Positions 1 through 11,903 of a stretch of DNA of 64,000 bases are shown one piece after another. The position numbers were made by a program, and so were the translations under genes. The DNA comes from Aporrectodea caliginosa. Lineage: Eukaryota > Annelida > Clitellata > Crassiclitellata > Lumbricidae. The stretch lies in assembly GCA_020284085.1 (NCBI GenBank), contig JACEVL010000961.1, positions 62,001 through 126,000 on the forward strand, given 5' to 3'. How positions within the stretch are numbered: position 1 is the stretch's first letter; each line of letters begins with the position of its first letter. The notes beneath the pieces were generated by a model that was not told where the DNA came from, made no database searches, and saw only the letters and a list, made by a program, of their open reading frames with translations.

Positions 1-343
1 ACAAGTGATTATGTAACAATTAATATATATCTTTAAACAAGACTCGCGGAATGTAATTAAACTTATCCTTGGTGGGGAGGGTGAAAGTGTACATTCTAGG
101 ACATAAGATATATTTGTTTTGTCGTGTAGGTGGGCAGATTCCCCGGAGAACATGGCATGGTTCCCTACAGACTAATCACATTTGTTATGTGAATTCCAAG
201 TGAGTCAGTGAGTGTCTCGACATTTTTAAAATGTCTTCTAACTATATATTTTTTTAATTCTACCTTAAGCACAAGTGATTAAATTAAGCCCTAAGTGATT
301 GGGAACACACAAAAACTTAAAATAAAAATATCAGGCAATTTTC

Positions 344-436
344 TTAACGCTTCTTCTTCCCTTTTTTCCATTTCTTCCACTCTTGCGGGTATCGCAAGAG
401 TGGAAGAAATGGAAAAAAGGGAAGAAGAATCGTTAA
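344..436. repeat. Near-perfect 44-bp inverted repeat (hairpin)
   Basis: Two 44-bp arms (344-387 and 393-436) are reverse complements with one mismatch and enclose a 5-bp loop, GGTAT. The arms are pyrimidine-rich on the left and purine-rich on the right, and the right arm runs straight into a polypurine tract. Nothing terminal or TSD-like was seen around it. It could be a small fold-back insertion or a transcribed hairpin; the sequence does not decide. Confidence 0.9.
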
Positions 437-762
437 TAAAATTGGTTAATCAGAAGAAAAATCAGACAAAGAATCTGAAGAAGAATCATAAAAAATTGGA
501 AAAAGAATTGTAAGAGTTGAAAGAAAAATCAGAAGAATTAGAAGAACCTGAAGAAGAATACTAAGAACAATTGGAAAAATAAGAATTGGAAAAAGAATCA
601 GAAGAAGATTTAGAAGAAGAATTGGAAGAAGAATTGGAAGAACAATCAGAAGAATTTGATAAAGATAAATTGGAAAAAAACGATCAGAAGAAGAATCTGA
701 AGAATTGGAAGAATCAGAAGAAAAATTGGACGCAGACGAAGGAGACGAAGAAGAAGAAATGG
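414..762 (+). repeat. Polypurine (GAA/AGAAGA-rich) tract
   Basis: About 350 bp made almost entirely of A and G on the plus strand, built from variants of GAAGAA, TTGGAAGAA and CAGAAGAA. Open frames here encode only Lys/Glu-rich low-complexity peptide and are not credible genes. Confidence 0.85.
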
Positions 763-1708
763 GGTCTTGATACATGTATAATGTAATGCACATAGGGCAA
801 GATCTTATGAATTGTCTTTCCAAAGGAGAAAAGGGGACCGGATTGCAACAAATTAATTTTCATTTCTACCCAGCGACGCCTACACACAGTGCTCACAGTC
901 ATCCTGAATGTCAAGGAATTAGATGTGGCATCTGGCAAGGACACTTACAGCAGTCTCCAAACTCACACAATTACCAAGCCGTCACCAATGATAGATTAAT
1001 AGTTCATGCCAGAGTTCAACTGAATCCGAAAAAATGTCAAACACTGACACTCACAAAGCATAGCAAAGCATAGCAGTGTCATCGATCGCAGTCTCCAGGA
1101 CTCCATCGTCTACATGTCTCCTCAACACAGATCGGGACTCTGCTGCTGCTGCTTTTTCATTTCCATTACAACCTGAAATACTCCTAACGACTGGGAATTA
1201 CGCAGCCACAAGTCTTACCTCATACGACAGACTATTTCAATTGGAAGAAGGTAGACAGTGCAGCACAAGCAACTGCGACTATATAGGACATATGAAGAAA
1301 ATGACGACAGAGTGCTAAATCCTTGGATCTGCCTCCTGAAGTAAAGAGATAGTAAGACTCGTAAAATAACTGCAACAATTCAGCCATCCATCTGTCTCTG
1401 TTTCATCACCTCAGTGTCCATGATTCAATTCCAACTTCAATCAATCAAATCCACCTTCTGGGAGAGCTTCAGTTCAGTCTTCAAAGAAAGCCAGGTCACA
1501 ACTATTCTGAAGACCAGACATATCTGCCATGAAGGAAAGACTGATCTGTTTTTCTAACTTTTACAATTAGTGTTATTATGTTAAAAGAAATTTTCATAAG
1601 TAAACATTTTTACTCAGCACAATCAATGTTGTTCGTTGCAGTGTTCCCTGCATTTAGCAGGTGAGCAGCACCTTGGATATTTGTGAGTTAATTATTATTA
1701 TTAATAAC
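763..1708. other. Unassigned stretch
   Basis: Non-repetitive DNA with short open frames (99 and 80 codons) that show no recognisable motif and no convincing splice sites. A short CTG run lies near 1140. No mobile-element boundary was seen. Confidence 0.5.
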
Positions 1709-2160
1709 CAGAGCTCGAGGGTACGCGTACCCTAAAATAGAATACGTTAAAATACGTACGTACCTTTCAAAAAATAGAATACGCGTATGGTACGTGTATC
1801 ATACACGAAAATTTTATTTATGGTTTACTCGGTGACCCATAGCCTACGTATAATCTGACATCTGGCGCCTCTGAGTAGGTTATCTTGGAGGGGCGCTATA
1901 TAAGTCCTCTGAATGAATCAGTGCACTAAGTGCAATGTATGCTGGATAAACATAGACCTACAATATAGCATTGCAGCAATTTACTACGCTGTATACTGGG
2001 TTGTGATTGTTTGCTTAAATTAAATTGAACATTCTTATAATGAGCAATGACGTGGTTAACGTATTTTTGTATTGTTTACGTACCCTAAAATAGGGTACGT
2101 TAAAATACGTACGTACCTTTCCAAAAATAGAATACGTATGGTACGTACCCTCGAGCTTTG
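1709..2160. mobile_element. hAT-like MITE, 452 bp, TSD TTAATAAC
   Basis: The ends are inverted repeats (CAGAGCTCGAGGGTACG against the complement of CGTACCCTCGAGCTTTG). They are flanked by the exact 8-bp duplication TTAATAAC at 1701-1708 and 2161-2168. The 8-bp TSD and the CAGAG terminus fit the hAT superfamily. Direct repeats of about 70 bp, containing GTACCCTAAAATAG and ACGTACGTACCTTTC, lie just inside each end (about 1725-1795 and 2079-2155). The centre has no coding capacity and holds a LINE/SINE-type tail. Confidence 0.88.
1862..1925 (+). mobile_element. L2-like LINE/SINE 3' tail fragment inside the MITE
   Basis: Contains GGCGCCTCTGAGTAGG and GGGGCGCTATATAA followed by a GAATGAAT-like tail. 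This matches the 3' ends of the LINE copy at 54526 and of the SINEs at 2863 and 56591. It may be a retroposon insertion into an ancestral MITE. Confidence 0.65.
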
Positions 2161-2168
2161 TTAATAAC

Positions 2169-2862
2169 ATTATTATATTTTCCAAAATGCAGCAATCTTT
2201 CTGAGACAGAAAGAGAAAATAATACATCCATTAACTTTGAACAGCAACAGTCTTATAAGGTTTTGTCCTGCTTTTAAAAGACCTTTAGGCTGACGCACGT
2301 GCTTTTAAAAGACCTTTAGGCTGAAGTATGTTCATTACCACAGCAGTGCAAAAAAACAAGAAAACAACTTTAAGTCTCAAGATGATTTAAAATATAGCAA
2401 TATAGCAGAAATAAAATTTCTACCCAAATCCATTGGTTCAAAGTCAAAGAGTAACCATTCAGTCACACAACTTTCCCATTCATAAAATATGAAATGTACT
2501 TTTCTAGGAAAAATTATTTTCATATCCAGCAATTTATTGATCCATTCCTAAGGACCTCAATTTGATCTTTACTTATCTGTAGTAATTACTCTGGTACTCT
2601 CTTCTATGACCACAGGTTTCTGTTAATATTATTTGCATTATTTTTATTATTATTACAAAACTTTTTAATGTGCTAAGTGAAACAGAAATGCAAATGTGGG
2701 GCATGTCAGCTACCAGGTGCAGTATTTAGATATCCAGATGTTTGAAAGCCAAATGGGAATCTAGTTTCTATCATGTGTTATCATAATCAGATTTTTTGGA
2801 GAGAGCCCTTGAAAATGAGAAACATTGCTTTCAAGGGCTTCTAGGCTTACTCCTATTATTGT
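2169..2862. other. Unassigned AT-rich DNA with a small duplication
   Basis: No gene is visible. A 23-bp unit (CTTTTAAAAGACCTTTAGG and following bases) is duplicated at 2271-2293 and 2302-2324. The rest is AT-rich and unremarkable. Confidence 0.5.
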
Positions 2863-3094
2863 GGGGCATGGTAGTGTAGGGGTATGTTCGGTGCCTTGCA
2901 GCCCGAGGGTTGTGGGTTTGAATCCACCTCAAGCCGCCGCGTAGAGACCCTGGGCAAGTCCTTCACTCGCAATTGCTCATGCGCTTCGGTGTGAAACTCC
3001 GATTCAGTGTCAGCACTGTAGTCGGGAGTGCCTCTGAGTAGAAATCTTGAAGGGGCACTATAACAAGTGCTCATACATACATATTAATAAAAAT
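2863..3094 (+). mobile_element. tRNA-derived SINE, family A, with LINE-type tail
   Basis: The head looks like a tRNA with RNA polymerase III promoter boxes: an A-box-like TAGTGTAGGGGTA near 2871 and a B-box-like GGTTTGAATCC at 2916-2926. The body has CCTGGGCAAGTCCTTCACTC. The 3' end has GGGAGTGCCTCTGAGTAG and GGGGCACTATAACAAGTG, as in the L2-like LINE tails in this window. A second copy is at 56591-56820. Confidence 0.85.
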
Positions 3095-3660
3095 TTAAGC
3101 ACCTCAACCAAAGCAAGTAAGTTAATATAGATTTGTTTATATAGGCTTGTTTTAAAAGAAATATAGTGCTTCATATAGATAATTTGATAATATTCATTAC
3201 AGTGGTCCAGAGCTTCACACACATAATTAGGTTACTATTCATTAATGTCGTTCAATCGGACGATGCTAATCAATATTAACAGTTCTGCCGGGATGCAACA
3301 GATTCAGAGGCGGCGGCCAGCACGCAGCCAGCGCTGACTCCTGCAGACCGAGAGGTTCTTGCAAAGCATGGAAACTTATGGTAGCTGTACATGGCATGCC
3401 CCAGAAGCGTTAGAGACTATTCACTAGCAACAGTTAGATACACTAGAGCTACGGTAATTGGCCAAACCAGTTAGAGCAGTTCCCACAACAGTTTACTAAA
3501 AGGCATTCACAGCTAAAAGTAATGTCTTCAAACAGGAGATATTTGTGTAGCCAGACACATAAATTGTCTGGTAAGAATTCATAATGAAACTGTGTCTTAA
3601 TTAAATTGTAATGTGGCCTATAAAAGTAATTACACACTAAGGTCTGGCAGCAACCTATAG
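3095..3660. other. Unassigned stretch
   Basis: No coding region, repeat boundary or RNA gene recognised. A short GC-richer patch lies near 3290-3350. Confidence 0.45.
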
Positions 3661-3714
3661 TGCAATTGTACTTAGTAACGTCTATTGGGCCGGTGTTTAA
3701 TGCACAAGGCATGA
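3661..3714 (-). mobile_element. Short LINE 3'-end fragment
   Basis: Read on the minus strand it contains CATGCCTTGTGCATTAAACA followed by CAATAGACGTTACTAAG. This is the same 3' sequence found at 10600-10735, 15590-15850, 23770-24060 and 46380-47150. Confidence 0.55.
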
Positions 3715-4032
3715 ACCGATTGCGAAAACCAAAACTAAGCCATATTCAAGTCAATATCTCTCCATACGACAGAGAGGCAGCCTATGGTGGATAAATGGGA
3801 AGTCACATTTTGAGAAAATGGCAACATGATCTGAAAAATACTTGCTTGTTCCCAGAATTGAGCATAGCAGCCAGTTGACTTTGGTGTGGGAATAGGCGAA
3901 GTGAACTTATGTAGTTGAAGATATGATTTCAAACGAAAAGCAAGCCCCAACATTTACCACTGGACTGAGGTTCATTCAGGATGGAAAAGGTTGGAGAAGT
4001 CAGATCAGAAATGAATGCTGTTGTATCATTGG
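3715..4032. other. Unassigned stretch
   Basis: Short spacer between a LINE scrap and the next MITE. No feature recognised. Confidence 0.4.
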
Positions 4033-4040
4033 GTTGTAGC

Positions 4041-4991
4041 TAGTCCCCGGCGCCGCCGCCATCCGCCGCCGCCGCCAGTCGCTAAGCCCTCAAGTCGAAG
4101 TCAGTCGCTAAGGCTATCGACTGGACCAAGTCACCGCCGCCGCCGCCGCTAAGCCCTCAAGTCGAAGTCAGTCGCTAATCTATCGACTGCTATCGACTTT
4201 GTCCACTTAATATATCAGAATTTATTTATTTACTACCTTACTGCCTACCTAGTACTGCTTACTTAGTTTAATAGATATACACTAACTTCCAAGGAGTCCA
4301 TATTTAGAGTTACTATCAACCATCGAACACTAATATACGTCGATGTCAGATTTTTCTGTCACGTTATCTCACGTGGCGCACTTCTTTAGCCTAATTGAAA
4401 ATGGCGTTTTTTCGAAGCAAAATACGCTGGTTTCAGTGTCTTTTAACACGGTACAACTAAAGATGATGCCGGAAAAATTGATAATATGTTTGTGAAATTA
4501 GGGAAAATAGGCGTCTATTTGCCCTTTCGAGAGAAATCCGGTGTTTGGGTCCATTTTGGCGAACTACTGTTAAGTCTGGGTAAGACATACATGTACCTAC
4601 AATATAGGCGTACTAACATAGGCAGACTTGAATGCTGCATGCTTTAGTTTCTTATCTGATTTAAATGTAACGCGATAATGGTTTGATAATTTTGACTTGG
4701 TTGATGTATAGGCCAATATTTGCTATTAATTTAGATGTACCACCGCTTTATTTGGCCACAAACCATGACGTGCAGCGAAACGTGACTTTACAGTACGCCG
4801 TAAAATGCATTTTATTGTTAGGTAACTAATAGAGGTACCCGAAAAGTCGATATCAAGTCGTTAAGTCAGTCGATAAGCCTAAGCGACTTAGTCAGTCGAT
4901 AAAGCAAGTGACTTGGTCAAGTCAGTCGCTAAGTCAGTCGCTAACTCTCCAAGTCAGTCGCTAACGCTTCTGTTAGCGACTCCGGGGACTA
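4041..4991. mobile_element. hAT-like MITE with GTCAGTCGCTAAG repeats, TSD GTTGTAGC
   Basis: The termini TAGTCCCCGG and CCGGGGACTA are inverted repeats, flanked by the exact duplication GTTGTAGC at 4033-4040 and 4992-4999. Near both ends are many copies of CAGTCGCTAAG and CAGTCGATAAG, with CCGCCGCCGCC runs near 4050-4150. The middle (about 4200-4800) is AT-rich and non-coding. The 8-bp TSD favours hAT; the terminus is not a textbook hAT end. Confidence 0.82.
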
Positions 4992-4999
4992 GTTGTAGC

Positions 5000-5802
5000 C
5001 ACGTCTCATTCAAAGCAAGTATATGCAAGTATATAAACCGAAATCCAAAAGTTTGCCAATAATGTTAGATGAATTTCGAGAGTAAGTAGACCAAATGAAG
5101 AAAGTGAAATATAAATAAACCAAGTGAAGGATATCAAACTTTTCCCAACAAAACGTTGAGCTTAAAAGACAAAATAAAACTAGAATATAACTGTTGAAAA
5201 TGATGAATATTACATTAAATGATAACAGATTTTTAAAAACAACACATCTGTAAAACATTGACTCCCTGAAATGCAAATAGTGCAGATGCTTTCACATCAA
5301 ACAGTTAACATCATTGGGATTTCTGGTCACACTAAGACTTAAATAATGATAACAAGCAATTTAGTCAAATATTTAACAGGAAAATAGAATTGGTCATCCT
5401 CAGCAGGGAAAATACAGTTAAATATACTTCCTTTTTATTAATTTTTCAGCATCACAGATAAAATACCTTGCCTTGATGAAAAGAGCCCATCATGGGGTAG
5501 GCCAACATTTTAAAACTTCATACATAAGTTGCTGCTTTCAATAAGACATATCCCTAGAAGTTCACAGAAAAAACCGTGACTTATAGTCCAGAAAATAGAG
5601 CAGTTGTTCTTCATAAACACTTTACAGTGTCAACAGAAGATGCAAAAGGAGTGACTGAAATCTTCATTAAACAGCACAAAGCTTTTATGACAAAACCTGG
5701 TTTCATATTATGGCTCACAATATCTGCATCCTTATCCTGTTGCCATTTAATAAACTTGCTCTCAGAAGCAATATGTTTGTCTATTTGTATGTATCTAGAC
5801 AT
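5000..5802. other. Unassigned AT-rich DNA
   Basis: No gene signal. Frames of up to 88 codons have low-complexity hydrophobic composition and no splice context. Confidence 0.45.
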
Positions 5803-6080
5803 GGGGGTCCATAGTATAGTGGTAACATCACTGGCGTGAAGAGCAGTAGGTAGTGGGATCACATCCCGTATCCTCCCAAAGGTCCACTCAGCCTATCATT
5901 TGCGAGATGGCGCGTTGGTAAAATGAGATGTATAACGTAATGGGTGCCTTGCATGGCTGCCGTATACAGTTAAATTCGACTCCTGTAATAACTTGTGATC
6001 ATCCGTTCATACTGATTTGCAATCATCCTGCGTTTGTGTCAGTTTGAAATTAAACGAAGTTTATTATTATTATTATTATT
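5803..6080 (+). mobile_element. tRNA-derived SINE, family B
   Basis: A tRNA-like head with A-box-like TAGTATAGTGGTAACATC and B-box-like GGGATCACATCC. The body contains GGTAAAATGAG, GGGTGCCTTGCATGGCTGCC and ACAGTTAAATTCGACTCCTG, and a (TTA)n tail ends at 6080. Other copies are at 7564-7827, 11626-11903, 21010-21085 and 54232-54525. Confidence 0.87.
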
Positions 6081-7563
6081 AAAAAAGCACCTTTTGAATA
6101 CCTGACAAATGTGCTGCCTGCACTACACTATTATGAAGTCAAAATCATTACAAACAGTAAGTTAATCAATAATTGAACAGCGCTCTGATAAATAACAAAG
6201 TCACCACTGACAAGCTCAAACAGAGTCCAACCCAGCCCACAGATTTCCATTCAGAGCTGATACTATATACCATGTTTGTAGTTCTTGGACTATGTAGCGG
6301 TGAAAAATAGGAGCAACTAGAGGTGACATGGCTTGCAACACATAAACTGCAAGATGAATTAGTCCCTTGCAAATGGTAGAAGACGGTGCATTCGGGCACT
6401 GCTTACTCACTGGATCTGTGAAGAATGACATTCTTCACAGCTGACAATTCATCGCAGAGCATCACTGCAGTAGAACAGTCAGTGCCAATCTAAGGACGTT
6501 CCTGGTTTGCCAAATGAAGCTTCACACTGTTCACTTAGTAACCTGTAACCCCTTTGGTTGGACGAATCCATCGTGGCATGTGAAACCTCAATAACAAACT
6601 TCCAAAGACCATCCAAAAGCACTCAAGAATTAATGACCAGAGAGGAATAACTTAAAGAATGCACACTATGTCACATTAGAAGTCAGAACAAATAAAAATT
6701 TATGTTTCAACTCCATCATAATTTCATAATTGTAAATTTAACATCCTCCTTAATGAGAAATGTGTCTCAGTGGTCTGTCAATATTATGCTTGGCCTAATG
6801 GTTTCAGGTATAATGATCCAGGGCAAACTGTTGCATATGCGTACCTCTGTTATTAAGCACTAGACTAAGTGCTAAGAGTAAAATGGACAGGAAATTGCAA
6901 GTCCTGCAAAGCACTGGCCCTGTGAGGAGTTTCACAAACGTGAGATAGTGACACAGTGAATATGTAGCATTGCATACAGTATATCAACGTCAATTACATC
7001 CTACAGGAAGGCTTTATTTAATACAGTAAGTCTGACTAATCTCACAGAGTCAATAAAGTGCAAGGAAATAAATAATTACTGTAGGTCACACGTTTCAGTT
7101 CAGTAAAAACTCAGAAAATGAATGACAGTTCAGCCAAGCACTGACACCTGGATGCAAATGAAAACAACCGCAGTCACCAGAGAAGCAGGACCTCCTGCAC
7201 TGACTGCCTTTGATCCTCCTCTCACCAGCCTATGTCCTACATACCATCCAGATAATAACCTCCTGGCTAATAGCTGCAAAGTTGCACGATTTATCGCCTG
7301 GACGATGAGGATTCTTGAGCTTATACAAATCTATGACGACGGCCAAGCGATAATTACGATCCGCTCTTTCAGAAGACAACTTAACGACCTGGGAGCATTG
7401 GAATCATGGAATGCATTCAAGGACCATATCCATGCTGTATCTATTTGGACACCAGCATGCCTTTTAAGCACCGCACACAAATGCTGCACTGCCTGCATTA
7501 ACCAAACTGATGTTAGAGTCTACAAGTACAAGAAGTTGATCAATAAATTAATAATGCACACAT
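6081..7563. other. Unassigned stretch with one long frame
   Basis: Mostly AT-rich. A 147-codon open frame at 7122-7565 has no recognised domain or splice context and overlaps the start of a SINE, so it is not called as a gene. An imperfect palindrome (GAAGAATGACATTCTTC) lies near 6419-6435. Confidence 0.45.
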
Positions 7564-7827
7564 AATAATAATAATATTCATTTATTAAATCAAACTGACA
7601 AGCAAGCAGTAAGATTACATGATATGGTAGTAACAATGATAACATGTATGTCAAATGTAACTGTCTGGCAGCCTGCAAGGCATTCATCTGTCCTGCTGCT
7701 CATTTTACAACCACCTCTAGGGAGTGGAAGGCTGAGTCAACCTTATTGGGCTAGAGGGTATCAAACCTGCGTCCTTCTGATCTTCATGCCAGCGGTTTAC
7801 CATTGAACCATCTGCCCACACCTATAG
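7564..7827 (-). mobile_element. tRNA-derived SINE, family B, reverse copy
   Basis: Reads on the minus strand as family B: a tRNA-like head with GGTTCAATGGTAAACC, the body with GCCTTGCAGGCTGCCAGACAG, and an AAT/ATT-rich tail at the plus-strand left end. It is more diverged than the 5803 copy. Confidence 0.82.
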
Positions 7828-7954
7828 TGTTTTGAATCGAGTTAATCATTTACTGTGTAATATGTACTATACTGTTTGCATTGCTGTACGAAACTTGATA
7901 TTGTACTGTTTATCAAGGATTTAGCTAATTCATATTTCTGAAATGTTATTCTAG

Positions 7955-8091
7955 GTGTCCCTAGTTAGCGGGATCTTGATCCCTTTTGGGACTCCTCTTG
8001 CGGCCAATCCTGATACTTTATGTTGAAATGTTATGTGTTTTTTTTCATTTGGCTTCAATAAAAGAGATTTGATTGATTGATTGATTGATAA
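7955..8091 (+). mobile_element. Retroposon 3' end with (GATT)n tail
   Basis: A compact segment (GTCCCTAGTTAGCGGGATC through GGGACTCCTCTTGCGGCC) is followed by AATAAA and a (GATT)n tail. This is the usual look of a 5'-truncated non-LTR element. The family is not determined. Confidence 0.55.
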
Positions 8092-8956
8092 CTAGAAGAG
8101 CCACCAGCTGCAAGTTCTCAGACACGAAGAGTCCAACAGACGGTCGCTATATTCAGAGGTGATCGTAGACACCAAGCTAAGAGTTCCTGTACTACACAGC
8201 ATCGCAGGAGAGGAGTGACAACAGGCGACAAGGCTCACTCATACACAAACCCCAACCTGAGCTGGGCCGAGCAGTCCCTTGCATAAGGTAAATGTAAAAC
8301 TTTGAGTTTGTCTATAGCAACCATTATAGGGCCTCGACCCCTCTGCTCATTTTTCAGTGAATTGATCAGATGAGACCCTTCACCATCACCACTGCCCTAT
8401 TGAATTAGTGCCATGCTATTTAAGGTCCCCATATATATGGACCCTGCTAGCCCGAGGTTTCAATCTCTGAAATAAGCCACCATCAGTATGCAATCTAGTG
8501 TCCTCCTGAACAGTGGCACATGGGACAGGCGCTCCTACCAATGTGGTATAGAAGATGCAACGTCCAGATATCCCTCAGCTACCAATAAGTCTGTGGGGGA
8601 CGACATTCTTCAACAGCCGCCGGTCAGTTGGTCTTAGATCATGTTGGCAGGCCATGGCAAGGCAGAGCAGCTGACTATGAAAAGTTAATCCCATTCGCTT
8701 GAAATAGCACTCCTAATAAAACAGGTCATATCAACACAGATATGTGTCATCATAATGCTCGTAATAATGTCAGCATCACTGAAGACGCAGACATAGCAGG
8801 TATCGTGGCAAAGGCGTCATGGAACAAGGCGTCATTGACAGCAACTTGCGATCAATAAACCCCAATAGACACAGTGAGAAAGGGACAACTGAACCGGATA
8901 CTATAAGGGCTATTTTGCTTGGGTTGGTCTGTGTGTAAGGGTAAAGTATAAGGATA
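8092..8956. other. Unassigned stretch
   Basis: Moderately GC-rich between 8090 and 8300, then ordinary DNA. No coding frame or repeat boundary supported. Confidence 0.4.
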
Positions 8957-9035
8957 AGTATATATATATATATATATATATGTATTATATATATATATAT
9001 ATGTATTATATATACATAAATATATATTCAATTTT
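8957..9035. repeat. (TA)n microsatellite
   Basis: Runs of TA interrupted by TGTATTATA. Open frames encoding Tyr/Ile repeats across it are artefacts. Confidence 0.95.
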
Positions 9036-10599
9036 TTTGCTAGCCGGTTGACAAACCGCAACCTGGAATGTCACACAAAAGAACAAAGTAAACTAAAAAG
9101 AAAATGGAATGAGTGCTGGTAAGAACAACCTGGTTGTGCCAAGGGGTGCTGTTATGGAACAGAACACAATATTATGGTTTAGGTAAATCTTAGTTACACT
9201 TATCGAAATTGTAAGTTCTAAGCTCCGCTAAAGGGTATGGATTTTATGGTTAGCATAAAACAAGCTTGTGCTTTCAAGTAAGATGATGTTTCAAATCTTA
9301 AGTTCATAACCGTCTCTTGCTTATAAATCAGAATGATTGCAATCAGTGCTATTTTCTCCTTTGTAACCAACAGTGACAATGTTGAGAATGCTAAAGTGTC
9401 ACCTATCTGTTGCTGAACTGGTCACTTCCGCAAGCAGGAAAAAATTGAATTCTTCTGACAATGATGACTAATGATAACTTAAAGCACAAAGTTTTGAAGT
9501 GACATGCATAAAATATGCTGTGGAAAGCATATAACAGTATGTGCAACTTCAAAGACAAGTACATGGCTGTTAAATTCTTCATTTATAGCACATGTATCCG
9601 TTGCATTGAAGAATGACATTAGCCATAAAAACACTGTTACTGTTGTAATTCAGAGATTCACTCTGCATTATCTATTAACTTCCATGATCATTAGAAGCAG
9701 ATAAAGAATTTGCATTTGAAAGTTGAAGATGGATGACAAGGCAGCTGTTGTACTACACGCCCTCAAGCCCTAGTAATAAACCACAACTAGCAATTAACTC
9801 AATCATTTAGGTACTGGTCAGTACCTGGTCTTCTTCAATTTTCTTACAGGGCATTTGTTTATCTTACATATCATGTGGCATTGCCTCATTTCCATTCTAG
9901 TTTATGCTAAAATGTGTATATGCAGCAGAATTGATGTGCTCATTTAGCTGTCCATTGACTTAGTCATTAGATAGAGCTTATTAGATAGCTAAGTAAACAA
10001 GAAGAGAATAATTTGGTCTAAATCAGGAAATGAATTGCTCCACTGATATTTCGAATTACACAATGCACACTTGCATATATTGGATGCAACGCTGAAATTC
10101 TTCCCACAAACCAATAATCCACAACATTTCACAAAGTATATTCAATGAACTTGGATTTGGTACCACATGGAAGTCACAGAGCAAATGAAAGAATTCTTTA
10201 AATCAGCTTTCGAGAAGAGGGTGTAAATTACCCAATACAACATCTGATAGGCAGAAGTCAAGCGATCCGCTTTAAACGCACAGCGCACAAAGGCCGTCAT
10301 TAAGATCTGCATGTTAGTTGCGGCTGATAGAGTCTAGACAAAAATAGGACAAACAATGACGGACAAGAGAAAGTCATCAGGTGTTTGAATGTGACTGCTT
10401 TTGTAGAATCCATTGTATCAGTTACAGCAAATGGTCCATGGACTGATTTTAAAAGGCAACACATAACCAGTATCACAGAAACCAAGAAACTAATATGAAC
10501 AGAAGCAAGTTACAGACAAAGAAACAAATTGTTCCTCAAGTAAGGTCAGGTAAATTGGTCATAAATTTACAAGACACCTTTTCCAGTAATAGGTCCATT
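9036..10599. other. Unassigned AT-rich DNA
   Basis: No gene, RNA or element boundary recognised. Frames are short and frequently interrupted. Confidence 0.45.
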
Positions 10600-10735
10600 C
10601 CTCAGAGGCAATAGGAGGCATTGAACGTCTTATGGACTGATCTTCTGGATAATGACCTGATTAAGGCTTGGTTTTGGTGTTCCATCAGTTGATGCCTTGT
10701 GCATTAGGCACCAGTGCAATAGAAGTTACTAATTA
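10600..10735 (+). mobile_element. LINE 3'-UTR fragment
   Basis: Contains TGGACTGATCTTCTGGATAA, CAGTTGATGCCTTGTGCATT and CAATAGAAGTTACTAATTAC with a tail of TTACAATTACA. The order matches the reverse-oriented copy at 46380-46500 and the copy at 15710-15850. Confidence 0.7.
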
Positions 10736-11625
10736 CAATTACACAGATACTCTGATTGAAGCAAAAACACAGCAACAGCAATCTGATAACTGAACAGCCT
10801 TTCCTTATAAGCAACATTACTTGAGAATGAACGGTCAACCAAAACAACACCAGGATCTGAATCCCAGACAAAGAGGTTACGGGAAAACTCATTAGCAATC
10901 TGCCATCTGGGTGTACACGACCCACAAAGAACTGCCATATGAGGCAAAAGAAGGACTAAGAGCAAACGGGAAGCATACTGAAGACTTCAAAAAGAGTGAG
11001 CAGTATTTGCCACAATTAAATGGATGAACACCTAACATACAACAAACCAACAGCAGATGAAAAAAGTGACAAACTGCAAATAGGAAATGTCAGTGGAAGA
11101 GATGCAACAATAATGAACACAGATGGGCAGAACAATCATTATCCACTGCACCAATAAAGAATCATGGCTCTTCTTCTAACTTCAGCAGAGTTACAGTTCA
11201 AAGCCTTAGAATTCTGTGAAAGCAGTCTACTGCCAAACCATGCAACCTGTGCAGCTGGTAGAACAAACTGACTCAGTTTGTTGTGCCATTGTCTTGGCTT
11301 CAGTTGACAGCATAATTAAAATACCTCCACAATGACAGGTGATGTGAACAGATGCACAAGAGGCTTTGGAAGTTAAAGGTTAAGGCAATGCCAGAATCAG
11401 ATGAATCACAGACAGCATCGACACCTTGCAGTAAACTGCATGTTGACGCAGCTGAATTTCTTACCTTCATTGATTACTGTGTGTTACTGACTTTATACGT
11501 TTATCATTATACTACTGTCATATAGCTGTTAGACTTAGATGGATAACTTAAATGAATACTGTGCAGAGTATGTACATAGGCTAATAACAACTGTATTGTC
11601 ATTCCCATAACTCAATAAATAATAA
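10736..11625. other. Unassigned stretch
   Basis: No supported gene or element. Short minus-strand frames near 10704-10965 overlap the LINE tail and show no motif. Confidence 0.4.
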
Positions 11626-11903
11626 AACATAATGATATTCTTTATTATTTCAAACTGACAAATGCAGTATCATTACAATTCAGTATGAACAGATGATCAT
11701 AAGTTATTACAGGAGTCGAATTTAACTGTATATGGCAGCCATGCGAGGCACCCATCACGTCCTGCTACTCATTTCACCAACGCCATCTAGCGAATGATTA
11801 GGCTGAGTGGACCTTTGGAAGGGTGGCGGGAATTGATCCCGCTTCCTGCTGATCTTCACTCCAGTGATGTTACCATTACTCTTTGAACCAACCCCTTCAA
11901 ATA
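11626..11903 (-). mobile_element. tRNA-derived SINE, family B, reverse copy
   Basis: On the minus strand it shows the family B head with AGTAATGGTAACATCACTGG, the body with GCCTCGCATGGCTGCCATAT and CGACTCCTGTAATAACTTAT, and an A/T-rich tail ending near 11626. Confidence 0.85.

Noticed and set aside
586..786. Lys/Glu-rich open frames at 295-513 and 586-786
   Set aside because: They are low-complexity translation of the polypurine tract, without start context, splice sites or a domain.
7122..7565. 147-codon plus-strand frame
   Set aside because: No recognisable domain, no splice context, and it runs into a SINE; a frame this long can arise by chance in 64 kb.
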